Assembly (NCBI GenBank): GCA_965276785.1
Contig: OZ255629.1
Coordinates: 124,001-188,000 of the forward strand
Direction: 5' to 3'
DNA: 64,000 bases
Source: LMUY01 sp965276785
Lineage (GTDB): Bacteria > Pseudomonadota > Alphaproteobacteria > Acetobacterales > Acetobacteraceae
The notes below the pieces were generated by a model. That model worked only from the letters and a program-made list of their open reading frames with translations, searched no databases and was not told where the DNA came from. Position numbers and translations under genes: made by a program. Positions 7,784-15,116 of the stretch are shown one piece after another (positions within the stretch are counted from its first letter, which is position 1; every line of letters begins with the position of its first letter).

Positions 7784-8032
7784 ATGCGGAGTAGACGAAT
7801 GCCTGTTGTGAAAATGCTCCCTGACGTGACGGAAAGCAAGGGCCGCTATCCGGTCTATGAGGAATTGCGCACCGCTCGGCGCGCGCTGAACCGCGCCTGG
7901 TATGCATGGCTGATGACGGCGCCCAACCCCAGGCTGGTGGCGGTCGAGATGCTGCTGATGCAGGGCGCGATCGAGCAGCTGTATGACCGGGCTGCCGGAC
8001 GTTTCGTGTCGGACGACCGCGGCACATCATGA
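7784..8032 (+). CDS. Hypothetical protein (82 aa)
   Basis: Two starts are possible (7784 or ATG 7799). The product is mostly helical with a conserved-looking core (ELRTARRALNRAWYAWLM). ATGA overlap with the helicase at 8029. No family recognised; likely a small partner of the replication module. Confidence 0.5.
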   Translation: MRSRRMPVVKMLPDVTESKGRYPVYEELRTARRALNRAWYAWLMTAPNPRLVAVEMLLMQGAIEQLYDRAAGRFVSDDRGTS

Positions 8033-9444
8033 GCTACGTCCTGCGCCCTTGCCAAGTCGATCTAATCGACGCCGGTTCGCAGGCCTACGCGAAAGGCGCC
8101 CGTCGCGTCTTGATGCGTGCCGATACCGGTTTCGGCAAGACGGTTTGTTTTGCCGAAATTACTCGTCGCGCCTTTGCGAGGGGCAAGCGCATCATTATCA
8201 CGGCGCACCGCATTGAAATTGTGCAGCAGATTTCCCGCGCTCTCGACGGCTTCGGCGTGCGGCACGGCCGCATTCAGCCGGGCCATACGATGACGGGCGA
8301 TCCCGTTTCGGTTGCCATGGTTCAGACGCTGGCCCGGCGTTTGGATGACGTGCCAGAGCCTGACTTACTTGTCGTGGATGAGGCTCATCATGCTGTAAGT
8401 GGAACATACGAGCGAGTCTCAAGCCGATGGCAGCGCGCCCGCATCCTAGGTGTCACGGCCACGCCGCAGCGCATGGACGGCCGCGGGCTAGGCGATGCCT
8501 TTGACGCTATGGTTCAGGCCATCCCAATGGCCGAACTTATCAAACTCGGATACCTCGCGGCATACGACTATCTCGCGCCGCCCGAAAAGTCTGATTTGTC
8601 TCACGTCGGAACGCGGGCGGGCGACTACAAACTAGACGAGCTCGCCGCCGCCATGGACAAGGCCGTCGTTACGGGCGATGCGGTAGAGCATTACCGCGAT
8701 CACTTGCGAGGCCGTCCGGCCATCGCATTCTGCGTCAGTATCGCCCATGCCGAGCATGTCGCAGCGCAGTTTCAGCAAGCCGGATACCGAGCCGCGTCCG
8801 TGGATGGGACGCTGAGGCCAGACATCCGAGCCCGGCTGATCGCCAGCATTGGCGACGGGCGGCTGAACGTGCTGACCAGTTGCGACTTGATCAGCGAGGG
8901 CACCGACATTCCGGCAGTGGCGGGCGCGGTGCTGCTGCGGCCGACCAAGTCCCTAGGGGTTTATTTGCAACAGGTCGGCCGTGTACTCCGCCCCAAAGCG
9001 GACGGCAGCCGCGCCGTGATTGTTGACCACGTTGGCAATGTGCACCGGCACGGCTTGCCTGACACGCCGCGCGAGTGGACGCTGGCCTCACGGTCGAAAA
9101 AAGCCGCCGCGCCCGATATGCGGACGTGCAAGGCCTGCTTCCAGGTGTTCCGAGTCGCCCCGGGCTGGATGCAGGAGGCCTGCGACGACGAGCCGGAATG
9201 CTTGTTTGCCGAGCGCGGTGGTGCATCCCGTCCGGCGCCGCAAGTGGTGGACGGCCGGCTAGAGGCGATGACGCCGGAGAGGCTGGCGGAGCTTCGCGCC
9301 AAGCCGTTGCGGGAGGTTCTGACCGGGCACGAGACGCGGGCCGAATTGCTCGAAATCGCCCGTGCCCGCGGCTATGCTCCGGGCTGGGCGTGGCATGTCA
9401 TGCAGGAGAGACGGCAGCGTGCCGCAGGCCGGCAAGCGGCATGA
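8029..9444 (+). CDS. DEAH superfamily 2 helicase (SSL2/type III res-like)
   Basis: A 471-residue protein. Motif I ADTGFGKT (31-38), motif II DEAH (117-120), motif III VTATPQR (142-148) and motif VI QQVGRVLRP (about 314-322) are all intact. After the helicase core comes a four-Cys segment (CKAC...C...C, about residues 365-390), a probable zinc ribbon. The C-terminal helices may be a DNA-fork binding region. It is coupled to the VRR gene by ATGA (9441). This is probably the phage's replicative or recombination helicase, unwinding DNA in concert with the nucleases. Confidence 0.88.
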   Translation: MSYVLRPCQVDLIDAGSQAYAKGARRVLMRADTGFGKTVCFAEITRRAFARGKRIIITAHRIEIVQQISRALDGFGVRHGRIQPGHTMTGDPVSVAMVQTLARRLDDVPEPDLLVVDEAHHAVSGTYERVSSRWQRARILGVTATPQRMDGRGLGDAFDAMVQAIPMAELIKLGYLAAYDYLAPPEKSDLSHVGTRAGDYKLDELAAAMDKAVVTGDAVEHYRDHLRGRPAIAFCVSIAHAEHVAAQFQQAGYRAASVDGTLRPDIRARLIASIGDGRLNVLTSCDLISEGTDIPAVAGAVLLRPTKSLGVYLQQVGRVLRPKADGSRAVIVDHVGNVHRHGLPDTPREWTLASRSKKAAAPDMRTCKACFQVFRVAPGWMQEACDDEPECLFAERGGASRPAPQVVDGRLEAMTPERLAELRAKPLREVLTGHETRAELLEIARARGYAPGWAWHVMQERRQRAAGRQAA

Positions 9445-9752
9445 CCGAGGCCGCCATCCTGTCTGAGGTTCTCGTCGCAGTGACGGCGCTGCCGGAGACG
9501 GTTGCTTGGCGCTCAAACTCGGGAACGTTTCTGACGCTTGATGGCGCTCGCTACGTCCGCGCCAATGTCCGCGGCATTGGCGACGTGACCGGATGCCGCC
9601 GCGGCCGGGCATTCGTGATCGAGACCAAAACCCTCCGCGGTGCCCAACGCAAGACGCAGGAGAACTTTCAACGCCGCTGGGAAGCCGCTGGCGGCGCCTA
9701 CATCATCGCCCGATCAGGCCCGGCTGCCGCCCAAGCGGTGGAGGCGCTGTGA
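9441..9752 (+). CDS. Second VRR-NUC domain nuclease
   Basis: Started at ATG 9441 (103 residues); the longer open frame is a shadow of the helicase. Signature: GIGDVTG (Asp of motif), VIETKT (E-x-K), then 'QENFQRRWEAAGGAYIIARS', the VRR-NUC end. It is smaller than the first copy (6102) and clearly diverged from it. ATGA-type junctions at both ends place it in the helicase operon. Confidence 0.75.
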   Translation: MTEAAILSEVLVAVTALPETVAWRSNSGTFLTLDGARYVRANVRGIGDVTGCRRGRAFVIETKTLRGAQRKTQENFQRRWEAAGGAYIIARSGPAAAQAVEAL

Positions 9753-10210
9753 TGCAGCAATTCACTGGCCGGCTGGCTCATTTCAACGCTCCCCGCACGC
9801 CGCCTGCGACGGCAGCCGTCGCCGATCCGCCGGTATTGCACACGGTTGCCACCCAATACGGCCGGGCCATTGCTGCCGGCGAAATCACGCCAGAGACCGC
9901 CCGCATCGGGCTGGCGCGTATCTGCCTCTACCATCCCGACATCGGCATCAATCGCATGGACGATGCGCTCGGTCGCGCCATCACCACCTGTGACCGCGCA
10001 ACCTACGCGGATGAGGCGCAGGCCGCGCAGGACATCCGGCTGGGCATTCAGCCGTTGCTCGACCGGCGCGCGCCAACGGCGGCCATCCGTGCCGAAGCCT
10101 ACCGCTTGTCGGCAGCGCGGCTACTCCGCCACGACTGTGACGCCATCGTCAGTCACGAGCTCGCCAAGCGCCTCGGACGCGATCAATCCAAGGCAAAGAG
10201 AGTTGCCTGA
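9752..10210 (+). CDS. Hypothetical replication-module protein (152 aa)
   Basis: ATG 9752 overlaps the previous TGA. The N-terminus is Pro/Ala-rich, followed by an all-helical body with 'AIAAGEITPETARIGLARIC' and a basic end (GRDQSKAKRVA). No domain recognised. It sits between the VRR nuclease and the P-loop ATPase, so a role as a replication accessory or loader is plausible, but position is the only evidence. Confidence 0.55.
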   Translation: MQQFTGRLAHFNAPRTPPATAAVADPPVLHTVATQYGRAIAAGEITPETARIGLARICLYHPDIGINRMDDALGRAITTCDRATYADEAQAAQDIRLGIQPLLDRRAPTAAIRAEAYRLSAARLLRHDCDAIVSHELAKRLGRDQSKAKRVA

Positions 10211-11951
10211 TGATATCTCACTGGTTTGGGATGCGGGCGCGGATTTCGGCGATGAAGCGCCGGTTAGCATCGCGCAACCGCGCGAAGGAATTGTGGCCCT
10301 CGGACACGACCGCGGCGTGTTTTACTACCTCAGTCAGGCCGCTGGCCAAGTGTTTGACTTGACGCCGGCCGCTCACAACAAGTCCAGCCTGATGGCGATG
10401 GCGTCCGTTCCTTACTACTGGGAGGGGACCCGTTTCCGGGGCAAGAACGGCGTCCGGTGGGAGGAAGCTGCGGACAACCTGATGACCGAGTGCCGCAATG
10501 TCGGGATATACAATCCAGACCAAATACGCGGCAGAGGAGTGTGGATTGACGCCGGCCGTGCGGTTTTGCACCTTGGCGATAGGCTTATTGTGGACGGTGC
10601 CGTTGCGTCGCTACGGTTGTCGGATAGCAAACACATCTACGAACTCTCGCGGCCCATGGGTCATCTCACTGCCCAACCGCTCGATACGGTTTCGGCGCAC
10701 CGGCTTGTGCAAATCTGTCAGAGACTTCGGTGGGAGCGGGGCATTAGCGGAGTCTTGCTTGCCGGCTTTATCGCCGTGGCACCAATCTGCGGCGGCCTTA
10801 GCTGGCGTCCAGGCATATGGATCGTCGGAGGCACGGGAACCGGCAAGACATACCTGAAGGACAACATCCTAATCCCCGCTCTTGGTGGCATTGCTTTGCA
10901 GGTGCAGTCAAAAACGTCGGAGGCTGGCATCCGCCAAACGCTCGGTTGCGATGCCAGGCCAGTCATTTTCGATGAAGCGGAAAGCGAGGACCAGGCGGCG
11001 GCTCATCGAATGCAGAGCGTTCTCGACCTTGTTCGCCAATCATCAAGCGAGGGCGGTGCTGATATCGTCAAAGGCAGCGCCGATGGTCGCGCCCGCCGCT
11101 ATCGCATACGCAGTTGCTTTTGCTTCTCAAGCATCAACTCCGGCCTGCTCCACGAAGCTGACTCAAACCGTATTACGACGCTGGCATTGCGCGCGCTCGA
11201 AAAGTCCGACGAAGCTGCGTTCCAATCGCTTCACGCCGCAGTCGTGAGCACGATCACACCAGCCTTTTCGGCCGGCCTCATCGCCCGATCCGTGAAGCTG
11301 CTACAGGTTATCCGCGAGAATTCCGAGACCTTCGCGCAGGCCGTGAGTGTTCACCTCGGCAGCCGCCGGGCCGGCGATCAAATCGGCACACTGTTGGCAG
11401 GCGCCTATTCGCTGCATTCCGAGCGACGCATCACCTATGAGCAAGCCGTCGATTACATCAAGCGGCAGGACTGGTCGGATGCCTCCGTTGAAGAAACCAG
11501 TAAGGACGAGCAAAGGCTGCTAGGCTACCTCACTCAACACCGGCTGCGTTTCAGCACCGGCAACGGACAGTCAAATGAAGCCACTATCGGCCGCCTGATC
11601 TTGGCCGCCAGCAACACCGATCACCAGATCATCGGCGATGTCGCTCATACCGAGCTGCTCGCAGTGGGCATACGATTTGAATGGAGGACCGACAGCGAAC
11701 CCGGGGTTTACATTTCCACCCGCCATCCCGCGCTGGCACGTATTCTCTCGGACACACCATGGGCTAAGCAATGGTCCAGAGCCCTGTTGCGCTTGTCCGG
11801 TGCGGAGGCCTGCCAGACCGCAAAACGGTTCGGACCGGGCTTTCAGAGCAAAGCCACATGGCTGCCAATGGCGGTAGTGGACCCGGAAGAACCCATAGAA
11901 TGGTCCCCGTCCCACCCAAGTCCCGCAGGAAGTCCCGATGCAACTTATTGA
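10203..11951 (+). CDS. P-loop ATPase of the phage/plasmid primase-helicase type
   Basis: The frame is open far upstream, but that part is a shadow of the 9752 gene. TTG 10203, just before its stop, is my chosen start (582 residues). Walker A is GGTGTGKT (about 209-216) and Walker B is VIFDEAES (254-261), with arginine-rich sensor segments after it. The layout (N-terminal binding part, central ATPase, C-terminal winged-helix-like region) resembles DUF927/primase-helicase proteins. The iteron-like array begins inside its last 50 bases, which supports an origin-related function. No primase active-site motif was seen. Confidence 0.65.
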   Translation: MPDDISLVWDAGADFGDEAPVSIAQPREGIVALGHDRGVFYYLSQAAGQVFDLTPAAHNKSSLMAMASVPYYWEGTRFRGKNGVRWEEAADNLMTECRNVGIYNPDQIRGRGVWIDAGRAVLHLGDRLIVDGAVASLRLSDSKHIYELSRPMGHLTAQPLDTVSAHRLVQICQRLRWERGISGVLLAGFIAVAPICGGLSWRPGIWIVGGTGTGKTYLKDNILIPALGGIALQVQSKTSEAGIRQTLGCDARPVIFDEAESEDQAAAHRMQSVLDLVRQSSSEGGADIVKGSADGRARRYRIRSCFCFSSINSGLLHEADSNRITTLALRALEKSDEAAFQSLHAAVVSTITPAFSAGLIARSVKLLQVIRENSETFAQAVSVHLGSRRAGDQIGTLLAGAYSLHSERRITYEQAVDYIKRQDWSDASVEETSKDEQRLLGYLTQHRLRFSTGNGQSNEATIGRLILAASNTDHQIIGDVAHTELLAVGIRFEWRTDSEPGVYISTRHPALARILSDTPWAKQWSRALLRLSGAEACQTAKRFGPGFQSKATWLPMAVVDPEEPIEWSPSHPSPAGSPDATY

Positions 11952-12185
11952 TAAGAAAAGGAAATTCCGACATTGGGACCAATGGGACCGAAAAAACCGA
12001 AAACAACAGACACGTTCACAAATGTGCATGGGGGTATGCATGGATAAACACGTCCCAATGGTCCCATGTGTAGTCCCATATATATATATCTTATTGATAT
12101 CTTTATATATATATAGGGGCAGACGGTGGGACTTTGGGTGGGACCTCGGTGGGACCGGAGCAAAATACGGTTTCAGCGGCGTCCC
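11903..12185. repeat. Candidate replication origin: GGGAC/GTCCC array around an AT-rich core
   Basis: Thirteen copies of one pentamer lie within 283 bases. As GTCCC: 11903, 11909, 11920, 11932, 12052, 12061, 12073 and 12181. As GGGAC: 11975, 11984, 12128, 12140 and 12151. Inside clusters the spacing is mostly 9-12 bases, about one helical turn. Three GTCCC copies (12052-12077) and three GGGAC copies (12128-12155) face each other across an almost pure A/T segment (12078-12115) that is itself an imperfect palindrome. This is the architecture of iterons flanking a DNA-unwinding element. It lies directly after the ATPase gene. The stretch 12190-12394 beyond it is non-coding, with a C-rich run. 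Confidence 0.55.
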
Positions 12186-12394
12186 GTCTCGCATTATTCC
12201 CCCCACCCCCCCCTCACACTCCCAACGCCAACGCCGCGCGGGCGCGCTCCATCGACCGACCCGCGAGCGCGGCCGAAAGCGGGCGCTACACGGGCGAGAG
12301 GGGCTGGGGGGTGTTGTGATACCGGCCGCGCGTTTAGGGTCGCCAGCGGGCCGGATTTCGGCCTATCCGTTGAAGTTGGTCGCGGGGCGGTATC

Positions 12395-12697
12395 TCAGGC
12401 TGCTGCCAGCACCTCGTCCACGACCTCGGGATGGGTGGCGATGACCAGCAGCAGCACCCTGGCGGCAGCTTCCGGTTGGCGCCGGCCTTGCTCCCACTCG
12501 CGCACCGCGCTGGCGGAGAAACCGAACCGCTTGGCGAACCGGTCTTGGCTGAGGCCGGTGCGGGCGCGGACGGCGCGCACGTCTACGGTGGCGGGAGGGT
12601 TCCAGGAGCGGGAGGGTGCAACGCGACCCTCCATGATGGCGACACCCTCTTCGAGGGAGGCCACGAGTTCGTCGGCAATGTTCACACGCTTGGCCAT
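12395..12697 (-). CDS. higA: Antitoxin, XRE-type (HigA-like)
   Basis: A 100-residue protein. The C-terminal half is an XRE helix-turn-helix (VRAVRARTGLSQDRFAKRFG, then SASAVREWEQGRR), and the N-terminal half (ELVASLEEG...) resembles the toxin-binding part of HigA-2/NadS-type antitoxins. A ribosome site (GGAAACC) precedes the ATG. It is second in the operon, 10 bases after the toxin, the order typical of HigBA. It would neutralise the toxin and repress the operon. Confidence 0.8.
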   Translation of the reverse strand: MAKRVNIADELVASLEEGVAIMEGRVAPSRSWNPPATVDVRAVRARTGLSQDRFAKRFGFSASAVREWEQGRRQPEAAARVLLLVIATHPEVVDEVLAAA

Positions 12698-12707
12698 GAT
12701 GGTTTCC

Positions 12708-13046
12708 TTACGCGCTCTCGCGCCGTTGTTGTTTCAGACGCTCCACGGCTGCCAGCATGGCGCGACGCTGGGCCGAGGACGGGTTGGCTTGTTCGTTTTT
12801 CCCGTAGATCAGCAGCGCCAAGACAGGCAGATCAGCCGAAGTCACAAACCAAATTACACGCACGCCGCCACGCTTTCCCTTGCCCCCGGCCGCAAACCGC
12901 ATTTTGCGAATACCGCCCAACCCTGGGATCAGGTCGCCGGCAGTGGGGTTGGCCGCAAGCATCGCTATCAGTTCCGCCCGCTCTTCCCGCGACAGAAGCG
13001 CATCGGCACGACGGGTAAAGATCGAGGTTTCCAGGACGGAATGCAT
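12708..13046 (-). CDS. higB: RelE/HigB-type toxin
   Basis: Started at ATG 13046 (112 residues); a longer frame begins with TTG inside the operator. The RelE fold signature is clear: ETSIFTRRADALLS, ANPTAGDLIPGLGGIRKMRF, 'GKRGGVRVIWF', and LLIYGKNEQANPS near the C-terminus. Such toxins cut mRNA on the ribosome. Its gene precedes the antitoxin gene and is preceded by two palindromes. In a prophage this pair probably promotes maintenance or excludes other phages. Confidence 0.8.
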   Translation of the reverse strand: MHSVLETSIFTRRADALLSREERAELIAMLAANPTAGDLIPGLGGIRKMRFAAGGKGKRGGVRVIWFVTSADLPVLALLIYGKNEQANPSSAQRRAMLAAVERLKQQRRESA

Positions 13047-13058
13047 GCTGGCACCATA

Positions 13059-13086
13059 CGGCAATGCCGCACGTATGGCAATGCCA
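13059..13086 (-). promoter_or_regulatory. Twin palindromic operators of the toxin-antitoxin operon
   Basis: CGGCAATGCCG (13059-13069) and TGGCAATGCCA (13076-13086) are both perfect palindromes around one central base. They share the core GGCAATGCC, with centres 17 bases apart. They lie immediately upstream of the toxin start and about 20 bases before the divergent gene at 13106. The natural reading is autorepression by the HigA-like antitoxin, perhaps also affecting the rightward gene. Confidence 0.65.
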
Positions 13087-13105
13087 CATATGCAAAAGGT
13101 GTGAA

Positions 13106-13324
13106 ATGACCGACCAGGGGAGCGACCATGACGTGCATGCGCTGCTGGCGGAGGTGGAGCGGCTGCGGGCGGTGATTACGCAGGCGCGTGTGGAGTTGTC
13201 TGCGGCGCCGGACGTGATCGCCACGCAGGCGACCCGTGGTGAGGTGACGTTTATAATGATGGCGCAACATGCGGCCTGGACGACGCTGGCGGACGTGCCG
13301 CCGTCGCAGCGAGCCGAGCCGTGA
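13106..13324 (+). CDS. Small hypothetical protein (72 aa)
   Basis: Started at ATG 13106 with AGG upstream; the longer frame runs through the operators. It has an acidic N-terminus, then a helix (VHALLAEVERLRAVITQARV) that could be coiled coil. GTG overlap with the next gene at 13321. No family recognised. Confidence 0.5.
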   Translation: MTDQGSDHDVHALLAEVERLRAVITQARVELSAAPDVIATQATRGEVTFIMMAQHAAWTTLADVPPSQRAEP

Positions 13325-13659
13325 GCAAACCCGGCGGCCCGATCTGGACGCCCGCTCGCGTCGTCTACTTGCGGGAGCACTACCCGGCGGGCATGTCGCT
13401 GCGGGAGTTGCACGCCGCGCTCAGTGCCATGCCGGGGCGGCCGGTGTCGCGGGACAATATCGCTGCCACGGGGCCGGCGCAATGGCACGGCGTTGGAGCG
13501 CTTCGTCATGGCACACGCCCCGCTCAACGATTACCGCTGGAGGGCGATGCTCGCCGGCGCCCTGACCGAGGTGACCGGCGACCAGTGGGTAGCCGAGCCA
13601 TGACCACCGCGCTGCTGTGCCTACTGGCCGCAATGCTCGCTGCGACGGTGGCGTCGTGA
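13321..13659 (+). CDS. HTH-like small regulator, probably frameshifted
   Basis: GTG 13321 overlaps the previous stop. Residues 8-50 look like a genuine DNA-binding module (IWTPARVVYLREHYPAGMSL, then RELHAALSAMPGRPVSRDNI). After about 13480 this frame becomes arginine/proline-rich and shadow-like, while another frame reads convincingly as ERFVMAHAPLNDYRWRAMLA and ends at TGA 13603. A one-base indel near 13478 would join them. The last 19 codons (ATG 13600-13659) could instead be a separate hydrophobic peptide, coupled by ATGA. Confidence 0.45.
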   Translation: MSKPGGPIWTPARVVYLREHYPAGMSLRELHAALSAMPGRPVSRDNIAATGPAQWHGVGALRHGTRPAQRLPLEGDARRRPDRGDRRPVGSRAMTTALLCLLAAMLAATVAS

Positions 13660-13841
13660 GCCGGGACGCTGCGGTGATGACCGACTACGACCGGTTCTAT
13701 GCGGCGGTGGGTGCGGCAGCGGCCATGCTCGACCGTGACGCGGTGGCGTTGCAACTGCGGCTGATGCTGCCGGTGCGGACCGAGCGGGAGTTTGGGGCTG
13801 CCGACGCGCTGGCCGATCGGCTTTGGGAGTTGCGACCGTGA
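13656..13841 (+). CDS. Small hypothetical protein (61 aa)
   Basis: GTG 13656 overlaps the preceding TGA; an internal ATG follows at codon 8. The product is helical and alanine-rich with a conserved-looking 'YDRFYAAVGAAAAMLDRDAV' segment. GTGA overlap with the next gene. Function unknown. Confidence 0.5.
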   Translation: MSRDAAVMTDYDRFYAAVGAAAAMLDRDAVALQLRLMLPVRTEREFGAADALADRLWELRP

Positions 13842-14497
13842 CCGTCCACGATCCCGCCCTCGCCGCGCGCAACCGGCAGGCGTTCGAGGCCGCCAAGCGC
13901 CGCAATGCCCGCACCGACTGGCAGCGCGTCCGCGACATCGCCGAAGCGCAGGCCGCTATCGTCGAACCCGTCCGCCTTGGTCGCGACGTGGAGGCTGCCG
14001 AGTGGCGAGACCCGGAGGACACCAACCCCAATCGTCGCGAGCCGCGGCGTGTAAAGGGTCATCGGCGGATGGACGTGCTTTACCACCTCTATCACGGCCG
14101 GCACATGCTGACGCGGCGGCAGGCGGCGGCGGGCGTGCGGCTGCGGGACGACTACGAGGTGTCGCAGGGGGCCAAGCCTGGGGCCGAGCGATCGGAAGTG
14201 CGCGGTGGGGGTACGCTCGGTCCCGCGGAGGCGCAGCTTGCGGCGGTGGCACGGTATCGAGCAGCGATGCAGGCCATGGGGCCGCAGTTATCCGGCGTGG
14301 TGCTGCATGTCGTGCTGCACAACGGCACGCTCCAGGAGTGGCGGGAGGTGCAGCGGGCGGTGGCGACGGACAAGCCGGGCAAGGTCTACGTCGCAGCCCA
14401 ACGTGCGCGGGCGCAGCTGATCGAGGGGTTGGACCGGTTGGAGGCGCACTACGGCGGGGGGCTGGCACTGGCGGACGAAATGCGGGTGGAGGAATAA
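13838..14497 (+). CDS. DUF6456-like protein, candidate late-gene regulator
   Basis: GTG 13838 gives 219 residues. The C-terminal two thirds match my memory of the DUF6456 pattern: 'LTRRQAAAGVRLRDDYEV', then a helical stretch 'RYRAAMQAMGPQLSGVVLHV', then GLDRLEAHYGG at the end. Family members are DNA-binding-like proteins of alphaproteobacteria and their phages. It is the last sizeable gene before the terminator at 14589 and the packaging genes, the place where an antiterminator or late activator usually sits. That role is positional inference. Confidence 0.55.
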   Translation: MTVHDPALAARNRQAFEAAKRRNARTDWQRVRDIAEAQAAIVEPVRLGRDVEAAEWRDPEDTNPNRREPRRVKGHRRMDVLYHLYHGRHMLTRRQAAAGVRLRDDYEVSQGAKPGAERSEVRGGGTLGPAEAQLAAVARYRAAMQAMGPQLSGVVLHVVLHNGTLQEWREVQRAVATDKPGKVYVAAQRARAQLIEGLDRLEAHYGGGLALADEMRVEE

Positions 14498-14588
14498 TCC
14501 GCACGCCACTGCATTTTGCTCTTGTGCCCGGGAAACGGATCAAGTAGAGGCGAACGCAACATCACGATAGTGTGTGATGCCCGATCCG

Positions 14589-14620
14589 AAGGCGCCGCCA
14601 GCAATGGCCAGGCGCCTTTT
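14589..14620 (+). terminator. Rho-independent terminator ending the early operon
   Basis: AAGGCGCC (14589-14596) pairs perfectly with GGCGCCTT (14611-14618), with an inner GCC/GGC pairing and then TTTT. It separates the regulatory genes from the virion genes, so a late regulator or antiterminator would be needed to read through. Confidence 0.7.
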
Positions 14621-14639
14621 GCATGTCTGGGGGGCTTGG

Positions 14640-14912
14640 ATGCCGGCACCGATCCAGTGGACCGCCGCCATGGACGCGCAGGTGTTGGCCGAGCGCGCCG
14701 CCGGCCGGCCTTGGTGGGCGATCGCGGTCTCCATGGGCCTCGGACGCAACACCGTCATCGAGCGCTGCCGCGAGTTGGGCATTGCTCCGAACCGTCCGAC
14801 CAAGCTTGTGCTGCAACCGCAGCAAGAGCGGCTGCCGACGGCGCTGCCGCCTGGTGATCCGATCACGTGGGGGCTATTGTTGGCCCTCACGCCGAGCCTA
14901 AGCGCGGCCTGA
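14640..14912 (+). CDS. HTH protein upstream of the packaging genes
   Basis: Started at ATG 14640 behind a GGGGGG ribosome site. The longer frame from 14577 would run through the terminator. The 90-residue product carries 'IQWTAAMDAQVLAERAAG' then 'WWAIAVSMGLGRNTVIERC', a GcrA/HTH_23-like motif, followed by a Pro-rich tail. It may be a regulator of the late genes, or a terminase-related DNA-binding protein. I cannot decide between these. Confidence 0.55.
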   Translation: MPAPIQWTAAMDAQVLAERAAGRPWWAIAVSMGLGRNTVIERCRELGIAPNRPTKLVLQPQQERLPTALPPGDPITWGLLLALTPSLSAA

Positions 14913-15073
14913 GCCACGCGACGCAAACCACGTAATCAGGGGCCGCCACTTCCCCCGCGCGCCAGCGACCGCGCGAATCGAGCCGATCCTCCCTAACCGC
15001 ACCGCTCCCTGGCCTATGAACAGGCGGCCGGCATGGGCAAACCACCGCGGCTTAAAGCATACGCGGTAAGGTC

Positions 15074-15107
15074 GGCAGTCGCTCTACGCAGGCAGTCGCT
15101 TTACGCA
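15074..15107 (+). repeat. 17-base tandem duplication at a ribosome site
   Basis: GGCAGTCGCTCTACGCA and GGCAGTCGCTTTACGCA are adjacent and differ by one base. The second copy runs straight into GGAGGCATCATG, the ribosome site and start of the next gene. The gap 14913-15116 contains no gene. Confidence 0.7.
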
Positions 15108-15116
15108 GGAGGCATC

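Noticed and set aside
7578..7811. 77-residue frame in the early gap
   Set aside because: Covers the promoter and hairpin and has no protein-like character.
12078..12116. TATATA-rich segment as a promoter
   Set aside because: No matching -35 at normal spacing, and no gene directly downstream; better explained as the unwinding element of the repeat array.
11938..12444. 168-residue plus-strand frame after the ATPase gene
   Set aside because: It runs through the repeat array, the AT-rich core and a C-rich tract, with YIYILLISLYIYR-type translation and then Arg/Pro-rich filler; it has no codon bias or ribosome site.
13106..14912. Several 195-250 residue frames on both strands around the small regulators
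   Set aside because: They overlap one another and the better-supported genes chained by ATGA/GTGA overlaps.
14577..14912. Longer start for the HTH gene
   Set aside because: It would place a clear intrinsic terminator inside the first codons; ATG 14640 has a good ribosome site.
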